Source: an uncultured Myxococcales bacterium (GTDB lineage Bacteria > Myxococcota_A > UBA9042). From it: a stretch of DNA of 55,283 nt. A program made the translations under genes and the position numbers. Location of the stretch: assembly GCA_903919145.1 (NCBI GenBank), contig CAIXGW010000363.1, positions 1 to 55,283 on the forward strand, written 5' to 3'. Each line of letters begins with the position of its first letter. Position 1 is the stretch's first letter. Positions 45,305-53,922 of this stretch are shown here, in pieces. The notes beneath the pieces were generated by a model that worked only from the letters and a program-made list of their open reading frames with translations, was not told the origin of the DNA and did no database searches.

Positions 45305-45332
45305 GATCAGACATTGCCTAGGGGATTGTCGG
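45305..45332 (-). repeat. Family B palindrome, single copy
   Basis: The minus strand reads TCCGACAATCCCCTAGGCAA then TGTCTGATC, close to the 39029-39057 copy; similarity continues for about 40 more bases. A second small inverted repeat, AATGTC ... GACATT, overlaps it at 45296-45315. It lies in the region upstream of the Ser/Thr kinase gene. Confidence 0.7.
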
Positions 45333-45385
45333 AGGCTGTAGGATCGCGGACTGAGCAAATGGCCAGGCCTGGGTCAGGCCTTTAG

Positions 45386-46114
45386 AATCGCAGCGCCAGC
45401 GCCACCGACAGGCCGCGAGGATCCGCCAGGACCGTTACCGGTGCGCCTGGAAGGACCCGCAGCCACAGCCCTGCGCCCACTGCCGCCAGTCCCAGCAGGC
45501 CGGCCGAAGACGCCACGCACGCCGCAACCGTAGCCGCGGGCCGTCGGCCCAACCGCGGGCCGCAGCTTGGCGCTGACGCGACTCAGACGGGCGCCGGGCC
45601 GACTGCGTTCCGGCTGACCGACGCCGCCAACGCCTTGCCGGCGCCGCGACGGCCGCTGCTGTGGCTTGGGGCGGCGCTGGCCGGCGGGCTGGCGGTAGCG
45701 GCACTGTGGTGGGGGTTGGCTGAAGCCCCGCTGCCTGTGTCGACCGCTGCGCCCACCAACGCAGCCGCAAAGCCGGCCGAGCCTGCGGCCATGGCTGCAC
45801 CGGCGCCGAGCCAAGGGCCCACCGCGCCGCCCGCTCTGGCTGCGAGTCCGCCGAAAGAAGCAGCCGATGTCGCCGCTTCGCCGCATGACGCTGCTGGGGT
45901 AGCCGCTGAGGCCGCCGATGCCACTGGTGCCCCGGCGCCAGTGGCCGCCCCCGGCGGTGGCGAGGCTGCAGCGCCGCGACCGGCCCGTGCTGCGCCGCCA
46001 GCGCCCCTGCAGAAAGAGTCGCCACCGCTGGCCAAGAAGCCCGCTGACAAGGTCCGGCCGCCGGCCAGCAAGCCAGCCAAGCCTGCCGAGCCCAGGTATG
46101 AGGCGCTGCCCTAA
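45386..46114 (+). pseudogene. Membrane-anchored kinase-tail-like fragment
   Basis: The plus frame is open from 45386 to a stop at 46112. It reads as a juxtamembrane region, one transmembrane helix (PLLWLGAALAGGLAVAALWW) and a long Ala/Pro/Lys-rich tail (PPLAKKPADKVRPPASKPAK). This resembles the C-terminal half of a Myxococcota Ser/Thr kinase, but no kinase domain is present and the frame has no good start (a TTG at 45635 is one option). The minus strand at 45382-45575 has a competing short frame ending ADPRGLSVALALRF, reminiscent of the C-terminus of TPR/PEGA proteins. The strand choice is uncertain. Confidence 0.35.
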
Positions 46115-46268
46115 GAGCCTCGCCAAGAACTACTCGCCCATCAGCAGCACGCAGCCCCAGCCAGCGCCAGGCTGCCTGCGGCCCGGGTGGCGGTCTGGCG
46201 CCCTTGCCGAGACGCAGCACCAACCGCAGACTGCTTGAATAGGCGCTGACATGGAGGACTAAGCTGGC

Positions 46269-46778
46269 CTACCGCTGCGCCACCGCGCTGCCCACGGGCT
46301 TCTCGCCCTGATGGAAGACCGCCACGCCCTTCTCGGTCGACAGCTCCAAGCCACCGTCAAAGCGCAGCGCCGCTTGACCCACCAGCTTGTCATTGCGGTG
46401 CAGCTCAAAGCTCTGATCGCTGGTGGGCACAAGGCGGTACACCGCACCCGCATAGCGGATCTCGACCGAGCCGTCCTCCAGCTCGCGGCTTTGGATGTCG
46501 CGGTTGTCGGCCACTGGGTTCGACCCCGTCCAGAACTCAATCAGGTTGAGGATGAAGTAGTCAGCGGCGCCCGCCACCTCGTACACCGGGATGATGATGA
46601 GCCCTCAGAACACCAGGGTTTTGACAAACTTGTTGCCCAGCCCGTCATTCCAGCCGTAGATCTTGCGCGTCAGCGCAAACTTGCCAAAGCAGCCGGTGGT
46701 GCCCACCGCGGTGACCGCCAGCGCGGCGACAAGGGAAGCGGACACAAGTCGGGTCGGAATCCTAAAGGCGTTGCGCAT
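46269..46778 (-). pseudogene. DUF3332 lipoprotein with in-frame TGA
   Basis: One frame of 170 codons is interrupted by a single TGA. The first part has an ATG behind AGGAG (6-base spacing), a lipobox GTTGCFGKF and ends KIYGWNDGLGNKFVKTLVF. After TGA the same frame continues GLIIIPVYEVAGAADYFILN and LIEFWTGSNPVADN, the DUF3332 signature. TGA sits where the family would be continuous (one base from TGG, Trp). Other genes here use TGA as stop, so this is a nonsense mutation or a readthrough site. The family's role is unknown; it is a small envelope lipoprotein. Confidence 0.8.
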
Positions 46779-47037
46779 GTCGTCTCCTAGTTTGGGACCG
46801 GACCCCGGAAGTGGTGTAGCCAAGCACCAAGGCAGTGCGGCGAGCCCAGGCCACGCGGCAACACGGCACCGGTCAATCGCTGCAGAGCCGTGCCAAGGGG
46901 CTTGCCTCCACGGGTCTCGGCTTCCTCATCACCAGCTTTCGCGCGCTCAGACCTTGGCCTGGAGCCGGTCTCAGAAATGCCGATACCTGCCGATAACACC
47001 CTAAAACTAAAGAATTGACTGAGGTCTTGGCAGGCCC

Positions 47038-49380
47038 CTAGGGCATGGCCATCTGCAGCCACCGCGGCGGCAGGTCCCCTTCGTCAAACACCACGGCTAG
47101 GGCCTTGCCGTCCGCGGTCAGCGTGAGTCCCTCGGCATGCACGCCGGCAAAGCGCCGCTGCAGTCTGGCTGACAGGCGCCCCGCAGCGGGCTGGGCCTCG
47201 GCGATGAACAGGGCGCTGTGCAGCCCCACCGTGGTATCGCCGTCGTCGCCATCGCCCAGCGCGGTGGCCAGGATCGCCCAGCGGCCGTCGGGCAGGCGCA
47301 GCAGATCGGCCAGACCCGCCGCCATCGGCGCTGCCACCGGGCCGGCTGAAAGAGCCACCCGGGCCCACAACTGCAGGTCGCCGGTCTGCAGCCGACCGGT
47401 CGTCACAAAGCGTTTGGCATCGGCGAGCCTCCAGATTAGCGCCAGGCCAGTGCCGTCTAGCGGCCGCTTCAGGCCCAGCAACAGGCCGTTGCCATCGGCT
47501 GCCATCGCCTCGATGTCCAGGACGCGGTCAAATCCATGGGCGCCTTTGCGGTAGCTGGGATCGCGCTGGCCCAGGCCAAGGTCTTGCAGCATCTGGGGAT
47601 CGTGGGCCTGCGCCAGGGCCGTGGCCAGCGACCGGTAGCCCGTCACCACCAGCTTGGGGCCGCGCAGCTCGGCCCGCAGTAGCCAGGTGCGCGGGTCTTG
47701 GCGACTGCCTTTGCGGCTGATGGACTGCGACGCCAGCAGCCAAAGCGCCCCATCCGGGCTGCGGGTTACCGACTCCAGATCGCTGATCTCTGGGCAATTG
47801 TCCAAGACCCACGGCTGTTCGTCGACGTCGCCGGCGGCACTGACGCCAAACACCCACGGGGCGTGCTCGCGGGCCTTGGTGCGGCCAGTGTCGTCGCTGA
47901 CCAGCAGATAGCGCTGGCGCTCGGGCAGCCACAGCCAGCCAGAGGGTTCCAGTCTGGTCAGCGTGCTGAGGCGGGCCGGTACCAGCAGAGGCTGGGAAGC
48001 ATCGGTCGCCGTTGCCGGTTCCGCTGGCACCTGCGGCGTCGCTTGCTGGGGTGGTGGGCCCGCCGCCGCTACGGCTTCTGCTTGCAGCTCAGGGGCTTGG
48101 CTGGCAGAGGCTGGGGCGGGCAGGGCGGCTGGCGTTGGTGGTGATGGTGGTAGTGGTGGTGCTGGTGGTGGCGCAGTCGCCGCTGGCGCACCTGCTGGTT
48201 CTGGCGGCTCGTGCGGCAGGCTGAGAACACCAGGCAGAAGCGCCACATCCACCGGCTCTCCGGGCAGCAGCGCCGCGCGGTCGAGCTCGATGATGACTTC
48301 CTCGGCGGCCAGTGGCGCCCGCGGCGGTACGCTCTGCAGCTGCAGGGGCAGCTCGGCGACACCGCCAAAGCCCACCACGTGGCCAGCCAGGCGCCGGCCG
48401 GTGCCATCGCGCCGCAGCACCTGCACCATCGAACCGACCCGCAGCCGCCGCGCAATGGCGTCCTGGGCATAGGCAATCACTCGCTTGACCTGGGGCGCCC
48501 GCAGCACGACCACCGTCTGGCCCGCCGTGGCCACATCACCGGGCTGCATCAGCACCCGCGACACCACGCCGTCGACCATCGCCCGCACCGTCAGGGCCTG
48601 CCGGCGCGCCGCCAAGCGGTCCAACCGGGTGCGCGCCAGAGCAATCTCTGCCTTCAGCGGCGCCAGGTCCCTCTGCAGCGGATCCTCGTCGGCCGCCGGG
48701 ATGGCTTTCTGCCACTCGCGAAAGCGCTTTTCGACCTTGGCTACCCGCTGTTGCCACGCCGCCACGGCGTCGGTGCGGGCCACAATCCGTCCTTCGACGG
48801 CGGCCAGCTGTCCGCGCAGGTCCTGCAGGGTTTCTTCTGGCACCAGCTGCTTTTTGACCAGCGCGTCCCACCAGCGGATGCGCAGGCGCAGGCCTTCCGC
48901 CTCGGCGCGGTCCAGACTGACATCGACTTTGGCGGAGATAAGTCCCATATCACCAATATCAATGGACTTTTCAAAGGACCTTGCCTCGCCATAGCGATCG
49001 CGCTGCAGCGCCATGCCTCCCGCCAGCAGCTCCGCCTCTGCCTTGGCCAGCTCGGCCCGGACTTCTGCCGCCTCCAGGTCCAGCGGCGTGGCGTCAAAGC
49101 TGATCATCACGGCGCCCGCCGGCACGTGTTGGCCCACCGTGATGGCCACCGAGCTGACCCGGGCCAGCTCCGGCGCAGCGGCGTGGCTCTCTAGCACTTC
49201 GCCCATGCCGGCGATCGTAGAAAAATCAGGGGATTCAAAGTAAAGCGCCGCGGCCCAGCCAATGGCCGCCAGCCACACCAGCCACATCAGTGCCGCAGCG
49301 GGCACGCGCAGACGCCGACGCACCCGCCCGTGGGGGCTGGTGTACTCCTGGCTGGGAGGGCTGGTCTGGGCCTCAGTCAC
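47038..49380 (-). CDS. HlyD-like adaptor fused to DUF3616-like propeller
   Basis: 780 residues with a GTG start. A transmembrane helix (about 27-48) leads to a HlyD/membrane-fusion domain: AAPELARVSSVAITVGQHVP, a coiled-coil pair (about 105-255) and the second lipoyl half MVDGVVSRVLMQPGDVATAG. A Pro/Ala linker (about 395-475) joins it to a C-terminal propeller with EISDLESVTRSPDGALWLLA and RVLDIEAMAADGNGLLLGLK, a DUF3616-like pattern. It is the last gene of the VTC-DUF4956 operon. It may couple an envelope export or scaffold function to a periplasmic sensing or catalytic domain, by inference only. The fusion is unusual. Confidence 0.8.
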   Translation of the reverse strand: MTEAQTSPPSQEYTSPHGRVRRRLRVPAAALMWLVWLAAIGWAAALYFESPDFSTIAGMGEVLESHAAAPELARVSSVAITVGQHVPAGAVMISFDATPLDLEAAEVRAELAKAEAELLAGGMALQRDRYGEARSFEKSIDIGDMGLISAKVDVSLDRAEAEGLRLRIRWWDALVKKQLVPEETLQDLRGQLAAVEGRIVARTDAVAAWQQRVAKVEKRFREWQKAIPAADEDPLQRDLAPLKAEIALARTRLDRLAARRQALTVRAMVDGVVSRVLMQPGDVATAGQTVVVLRAPQVKRVIAYAQDAIARRLRVGSMVQVLRRDGTGRRLAGHVVGFGGVAELPLQLQSVPPRAPLAAEEVIIELDRAALLPGEPVDVALLPGVLSLPHEPPEPAGAPAATAPPPAPPLPPSPPTPAALPAPASASQAPELQAEAVAAAGPPPQQATPQVPAEPATATDASQPLLVPARLSTLTRLEPSGWLWLPERQRYLLVSDDTGRTKAREHAPWVFGVSAAGDVDEQPWVLDNCPEISDLESVTRSPDGALWLLASQSISRKGSRQDPRTWLLRAELRGPKLVVTGYRSLATALAQAHDPQMLQDLGLGQRDPSYRKGAHGFDRVLDIEAMAADGNGLLLGLKRPLDGTGLALIWRLADAKRFVTTGRLQTGDLQLWARVALSAGPVAAPMAAGLADLLRLPDGRWAILATALGDGDDGDTTVGLHSALFIAEAQPAAGRLSARLQRRFAGVHAEGLTLTADGKALAVVFDEGDLPPRWLQMAMP

Positions 49381-49385
49381 GGCGG

Positions 49386-50084
49386 TCAGGCCTCCTCGGT
49401 GGCGTCATTGAGGTACAACGAGACGCCGCGGATCCCAGGAAGCTCCATCACTTCTTGGACAAACAGTGCCTGTCTCTCTGGATCGCGCAGCTTGACGTGG
49501 TAGTTGTGCTCGGCGCGATGCCCTTGCTCGACTTCGCGCAGCGACACCAGCACAAAACGCGCGCAGTGGCGCTCAAACAGGCTCTTTAGGCGGCCGTCAT
49601 TGTCGGGGTGGGCGGCCAGCACAAAGCGCAGCATTCCGTCATAGCGTACCCGCGCGCCAAAGGCTGAAGCGTGCAGAGCCCAGGAAACAGCAGAGAAAAC
49701 CAGCGTTCCCATGACGCCGGCGCCGTAGGAGCGCACCCCCATGGCAATGCCCGTAGACAGCGCCGCAAACACAAACACCATGTCGCGGGGGTCTTTGACC
49801 GTCGAGCGGAAGCGGATGATCGCCAGCGTGCCCAAAATGCCAATGCCACGTGCGAGGTTATTGCCAACCGCCGTCATCAAAGTGGCCGAGACCACGGCGC
49901 CCAGGATCAGGGTCTGCACAAAGCTGCGCGAGTAGGACAGGCCGCGGTGGGTCCAGATGTAGACCTGCGCCTGCACCGTGGACAGCACAAAGGACATCAG
50001 CAGGCAGAACGTCACCGTTTGCCAGGGAAGGGCCGGGTCGGGGGCCAGGGCCACCTGCAGCAGTTGTTCGATGCCGCCTTCCAT
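49386..50084 (-). CDS. DUF4956 membrane protein
   Basis: 232 residues. Three to four hydrophobic helices in the first 130 residues hold the family segments SFVQTLILGAVVSATLMTAV, GILGTLAIIRFRSTVKDPRD and MVFVFAALSTGIAMGVR. A soluble C-terminal domain follows (about 150-232). DUF4956 genes are known to travel with VTC-domain genes, as here: the ATG overlaps the VTC stop (TGATG). The function is unknown; a membrane partner of the VTC enzyme is the natural guess. Confidence 0.88.
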   Translation of the reverse strand: MEGGIEQLLQVALAPDPALPWQTVTFCLLMSFVLSTVQAQVYIWTHRGLSYSRSFVQTLILGAVVSATLMTAVGNNLARGIGILGTLAIIRFRSTVKDPRDMVFVFAALSTGIAMGVRSYGAGVMGTLVFSAVSWALHASAFGARVRYDGMLRFVLAAHPDNDGRLKSLFERHCARFVLVSLREVEQGHRAEHNYHVKLRDPERQALFVQEVMELPGIRGVSLYLNDATEEA

Positions 50085-50905
50085 CAGGGCTCCCAGCGCG
50101 AAGCGCGTTCGTCGGTGCGGTGGCGCAGTTGGTCGCCCTCGAGCCTATCTACACTCCTGCAATACTTGGCAAAAGCTTCGCGCTTGAGGTTGAAGTCGCG
50201 CACCAGGTCAATCAACCAGATGGGGTAGCGCATGTTGAACTTGACTTCCAGGACCAGCCGCGGCTCTGGGGCGTCAAAGGCAAACGGATAGTCGACCGGC
50301 AAGTAGTCGCGGTCTTCGGCGTGCAGGTGGTAGTCGTGGCTGGCAACGGTGCGAATAGCTTGGTCAAACGTGATACGGACATCCGGATTGAGCACGCCGA
50401 CATAGGGGTCGCGGTCGTAGCGGACGCAGCACACTGGCTCCAGGCCCCAGCCGCCGACCTGAGCGGAAAAATCCTCGACCACGCTCCACTTTTTTGCGTC
50501 CAAGCCCCAGCTGCGCGCCTCCTGCAGGCGCCCAGGCTCTACGGCCATCCGCCACTCGTCGCGCGGGACCTGCACCCGCGACTTGCTCTGGGCATCGCCA
50601 AAGCGGCGCTTGATCTCCAGAAAGACAGGGCCTTGGCACTGTTCGCCGTAGGTGCGGATCCGCAGCTTCATGCGGCTGTGGCGTTGGTTTTCGGTCGCCC
50701 AGTACAAGTCGCGGCGCGGGGTATCCAGGTACAAGCTGGTGATGGTGTAGCGGCCAGCGCCGGCGACAAAAGGGTCGACCTGGCAGTATGGGGCAATGGC
50801 TTGTTTGATAAGGGGAATCTGCGAGGCGACAATCTGGTACTTGTATTCGCAGCGCGGCTTGTGGCGCTTGAACAACTGGGCGGACGTGGAGGCGAACAGG
50901 TTCAA
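50084..50905 (-). CDS. VTC-domain protein (polyphosphate polymerase type)
   Basis: 273 residues from a TTG at 50905. The VTC tunnel-domain landmarks are CEYKYQIVASQIP, YTITSLYLDTPRRDLYW, MKLRIRTYGEQCQGPVFLEI with KRR, VRYDRDPYVG and LVLEVKFNMRYP, the basic/acidic residues of the beta-tunnel. In yeast Vtc4 this fold polymerises polyphosphate from ATP; bacterial activity should be treated as likely, not shown. No clear ribosome binding site precedes the TTG. It is the first gene of the operon with DUF4956 and the HlyD-propeller fusion. Confidence 0.85.
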   Translation of the reverse strand: MNLFASTSAQLFKRHKPRCEYKYQIVASQIPLIKQAIAPYCQVDPFVAGAGRYTITSLYLDTPRRDLYWATENQRHSRMKLRIRTYGEQCQGPVFLEIKRRFGDAQSKSRVQVPRDEWRMAVEPGRLQEARSWGLDAKKWSVVEDFSAQVGGWGLEPVCCVRYDRDPYVGVLNPDVRITFDQAIRTVASHDYHLHAEDRDYLPVDYPFAFDAPEPRLVLEVKFNMRYPIWLIDLVRDFNLKREAFAKYCRSVDRLEGDQLRHRTDERASRWEP

Positions 50906-51060
50906 AGGGGATCCGCGCCCCAGCGATGGGCTGGGCCAGAAGGCACGCTACGGGCGACGCCGCGGTTCGTCAATTTCTTTGGCAGTTTGGCGCTCGCTGC
51001 CCGGCGGCCCCGCTGCGCGCCCCCCCCCCTGCCAAGCCAACCTACGCCAGGGCCACCGAC

Positions 51061-52734
51061 TCAGTTGCAGAGGTCGGGCTGGCAAGCCGAGCCCTTGGGG
51101 TCTATGGAGCAGTGGGCCCCGGCGCCGCAGTCGGCGTCTTTGGTGCAGCCAATGAAAGTGCAGTAGTTCTGAGAAGGCTCAAAGATGCCGATGCAGAGCG
51201 TCGCTTGCTTGTTGTCGGTGCACTCGCTGCCGCCAGCGGTGCAAGCCTTGCCGATGCCCAGCTCATTGCCCGGGTTGCCAGCCGGCACACAGCCCTTGGC
51301 GGTGCCGCCGCCCTTGGGCGACTCGTCGGCGTCGTCGCAGGTCAAAAAGCCCTGGCCGTCTGTGTAGTACATCAGGGCGACGCACATTTCTTCTGGCCAA
51401 GTAATGGCGTGGTCGGTCTGCTGCCAGACGCAGCGCAGGCGCACCTGGTCACCCTTCTTCCAGGCCAGGCCCGCCGAAAAAGTCTTGACGTCAGGGCTAT
51501 TGCGCAGCGCCTTGCCGTCTGTCGACTTGTACAGCAACTGGTAGGCGTCGGCGCCCGCAGCTTTGTGTTCGTAGGTAAAATCTACCGCGTTTTCATGGGC
51601 ATGTCCAAGCATCATGTAGATCGACATGTCGCGGTCGAGCTTGCACACCTTCTCAGCGGTGAACTTGCCCTCTCCCTTGGGGATGGTGAAGTTGCTGGCC
51701 AGGACGGCAAAAGGGTCGGCGATCTTGACCTTGGCCGGGTCCGGGCTGTCGAGAAGTTGGATGTCGATGGCGTCCATGACCACCCGCGGCTTGGCCCCGG
51801 TGTTGTGGTAGTGGCTCTGGATGACCACCTGCTCGCCCTTGGCGATCTTCAGCGCAATGCCGTCGGGCATGCCTGGCGCCATGCCGCCCGAGCCCAAGGT
51901 GGCAGCCACAAAGCGGTAGTTGCCCATCTCCTCATTGCCGCAAACGTGCGGGACGTGGTCGGCGACCGGGCTGTTGGCGACAAAGACCGCCGCGTGGTGC
52001 CCGCCGATCATCTGCTTGGCCAGGGCGGCTCGCAGCAGCAGGTCGGTTGGCGCCTTGTAGTCCAAGTAGCTGCAGACCGTCACCTCGGCCCCAGCCGGCA
52101 CTGTGATGGGCGGCGTGTACAAGCGAATGAACTTCTTGGGATCAGGCTCGGCTCCCAGGCAGGTCTTCAGGCCCGCGGCATCGGTGGCGCTGCACTTGAC
52201 CCAGGTCGTACCGTGGGCCGAGTCGTCGATGACATCCGCGGTGAAGTCGCCGCCCTCCATGGGGGCCCCAGCCTCGATCCAGCGCCTGACGGCGTCCAGG
52301 GTCGCCAAGCCGGCCCGGCCCTCGCCGCCGATGGGCATGGACTGGCCAAAGTGCTTGGCGCCCAAGGTAGTACTGGACTCCAGCAGCTTGAGGTAGAGCA
52401 GCGAGGCTTCCGGCTTGTTGGCTGTCACTCGCGCCATGCCGGCGGCGGCGGCGGCGGCATTGGTCGCGGTCACGCCGACCAGTTGCTGATAGGAGCCTTC
52501 TGCGCTGGAGAAGCTGAGGCCGCTGATTCCTTTGCTGCCACTGTGGCAGCTGGACTGGGCGCAGCCGCCGCTGGCGCTGAAGTAATTGGCGTGCAACTGC
52601 CGATAGCCGGGTGCGGCTGGCGCTTCTTCCGCAGTTCCACAGGCCGTGGTGGTGAGGGCAGTGCTCATGACGGCAGTGCTCATCAGGGCGGTGCTCAGCA
52701 GACCAGTCAGCGTCGCAGTTCGCATAGCTTTCAT
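51061..52734 (-). CDS. Copper monooxygenase-like lipoprotein
   Basis: 557 residues. The signal and lipobox-like TTTACGT come first. A Cys pair GGCAQSSCHSG (CX4CH) in a region of about 45-160 resembles a cytochrome-like, haem-binding module. Residues about 200-470 fit the type II ascorbate-dependent monooxygenase fold: MIGGHHAAVF, IQSHYHNTG, MLGHAHENAVDF and WPEEMCVALMYY supply His pairs and a Met in CuH/CuM order. A small Cys-rich tail ends the protein. It is probably an envelope oxidoreductase; the substrate is unknown. Confidence 0.78.
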   Translation of the reverse strand: MKAMRTATLTGLLSTALMSTAVMSTALTTTACGTAEEAPAAPGYRQLHANYFSASGGCAQSSCHSGSKGISGLSFSSAEGSYQQLVGVTATNAAAAAAGMARVTANKPEASLLYLKLLESSTTLGAKHFGQSMPIGGEGRAGLATLDAVRRWIEAGAPMEGGDFTADVIDDSAHGTTWVKCSATDAAGLKTCLGAEPDPKKFIRLYTPPITVPAGAEVTVCSYLDYKAPTDLLLRAALAKQMIGGHHAAVFVANSPVADHVPHVCGNEEMGNYRFVAATLGSGGMAPGMPDGIALKIAKGEQVVIQSHYHNTGAKPRVVMDAIDIQLLDSPDPAKVKIADPFAVLASNFTIPKGEGKFTAEKVCKLDRDMSIYMMLGHAHENAVDFTYEHKAAGADAYQLLYKSTDGKALRNSPDVKTFSAGLAWKKGDQVRLRCVWQQTDHAITWPEEMCVALMYYTDGQGFLTCDDADESPKGGGTAKGCVPAGNPGNELGIGKACTAGGSECTDNKQATLCIGIFEPSQNYCTFIGCTKDADCGAGAHCSIDPKGSACQPDLCN

Positions 52735-53070
52735 AGAGAGGCCCCAACGGTTACTGTATTGTGATCATGTGGCTCATCGCGCGACGCGCTGACCCTCCCT
52801 TGAGCTTACGTCGGCGGGCTGGCCGAGACAAGCCAGCTTCCAGACAGCCCTAGGGCGGCCCCATCGCGCGCGCCCACTTCGCCAGGTTGCAGGGCTGCGG
52901 CAGGTCAGCTAAGAACGCGCCCAGGCATGGACTCGGTCCGGCTGGGTCCGTTTGGCGACGCGCGGCCTGCGACAGCATCGCCACGCCGGACTATACTGCG
53001 CGCCCCGACGCAGCTTGCCAGCAGGCAGGACCGACGGGCCGCCGCCAGCCACCCCCATGGAGCCCCTTGC
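52735..53070. other. Divergent intergenic region
   Basis: Separates the copper monooxygenase-like gene (minus) from kynA (plus), so both promoters should be here. I see no gene and no repeat-family member. An AT-richer patch with GTGATCATG lies near 52760. Confidence 0.4.
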
Positions 53071-53922
53071 ATGGCCGAAAACCAGCGCGATCTTGAGTCT
53101 TCTATTGTCCTGGACCTTGCGGGGCGCCTGTCTTACGCCGGCTACCTGCGGCTGGACATTCTGCTCGGCGCGCAGCAGCCGCTTTCCAGCCCCCAGCACC
53201 ACGATGAGATGCTTTTCATCATCCAGCACCAGACCTCAGAGCTGTGGATGAAGCTGATGATCCACGAGTTGTCGTCGGCCATCGACCACCTGCAGCACGA
53301 CCGGCTGGAGCCGTGCTTCAAGATCCTGTCGCGGGTCAAGCAGATCCAGATGCAGCTCTTCAACCAGTGGGCGGTCCTAGAGACCTTGACGCCGACCGAG
53401 TACCTGCAGTTTCGCAGTGTACTGGGTAATTCCTCAGGTTTTCAGTCGCGCCAGTACCGCACCATTGAGTTCTTGCTGGGCAACAAGCACGCCGCCATGA
53501 CAGAAGCCTTTGCCCACGACGAGACCGAATTCCGCGCCATCCAAGCGGTTTTGCACGCGCCGTCTCTGTACGATGAGTTCTTGGCCTATTTGGCCCGCCG
53601 CGGCTTTGGCGTCCCGGCCGATCTGCTGGCGCGCGACGTCACCCAGCCGCACCGCCGCGACGCAAGGCTTATCCCGGTGTTCAAAGAAGTGTACGAACAT
53701 CCAGAAAAGCATTGGGATGCCTACGAAATGTGCGAGAAGCTCATCGACGTAGAAGAGTACTTTCAGCTGTGGCGCTTTCGGCACATGAAGACCGTCGAGC
53801 GCATCATTGGCTTTCGCCGCGGCACCGGTGGCTCATCTGGGGTCGGTTTTCTCAAGAGCGCGCTGGAATTGACGTTCTTTCCAGAGCTACTGGACGTCCG
53901 CACTGAGCTGAGGCAGGCATGA
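53071..53922 (+). CDS. kynA: Tryptophan 2,3-dioxygenase
   Basis: 283 residues, a haem enzyme that opens the indole ring of L-tryptophan to N-formylkynurenine. Diagnostic segments are [39 protein letters not shown] and [17 protein letters not shown] 8 bases before the ATG supports the start. The stop overlaps the kynureninase start (ATGA), giving a two-gene degradation unit. No kynurenine formamidase gene is adjacent. Confidence 0.95.
   Translation: MAENQRDLESSIVLDLAGRLSYAGYLRLDILLGAQQPLSSPQHHDEMLFIIQHQTSELWMKLMIHELSSAIDHLQHDRLEPCFKILSRVKQIQMQLFNQWAVLETLTPTEYLQFRSVLGNSSGFQSRQYRTIEFLLGNKHAAMTEAFAHDETEFRAIQAVLHAPSLYDEFLAYLARRGFGVPADLLARDVTQPHRRDARLIPVFKEVYEHPEKHWDAYEMCEKLIDVEEYFQLWRFRHMKTVERIIGFRRGTGGSSGVGFLKSALELTFFPELLDVRTELRQA

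Noticed and set aside
45374..46126. A long minus-strand open frame opposite the kinase-tail fragment
   Set aside because: Its composition is the Gly/Arg-rich complement of Ala/Pro codons on the plus strand, with no family feature over most of its length.
46605..46607. TGA read as tryptophan (alternative genetic code)
   Set aside because: Many genes here end with TGA, including coupled ATGA overlaps, so the code is standard.
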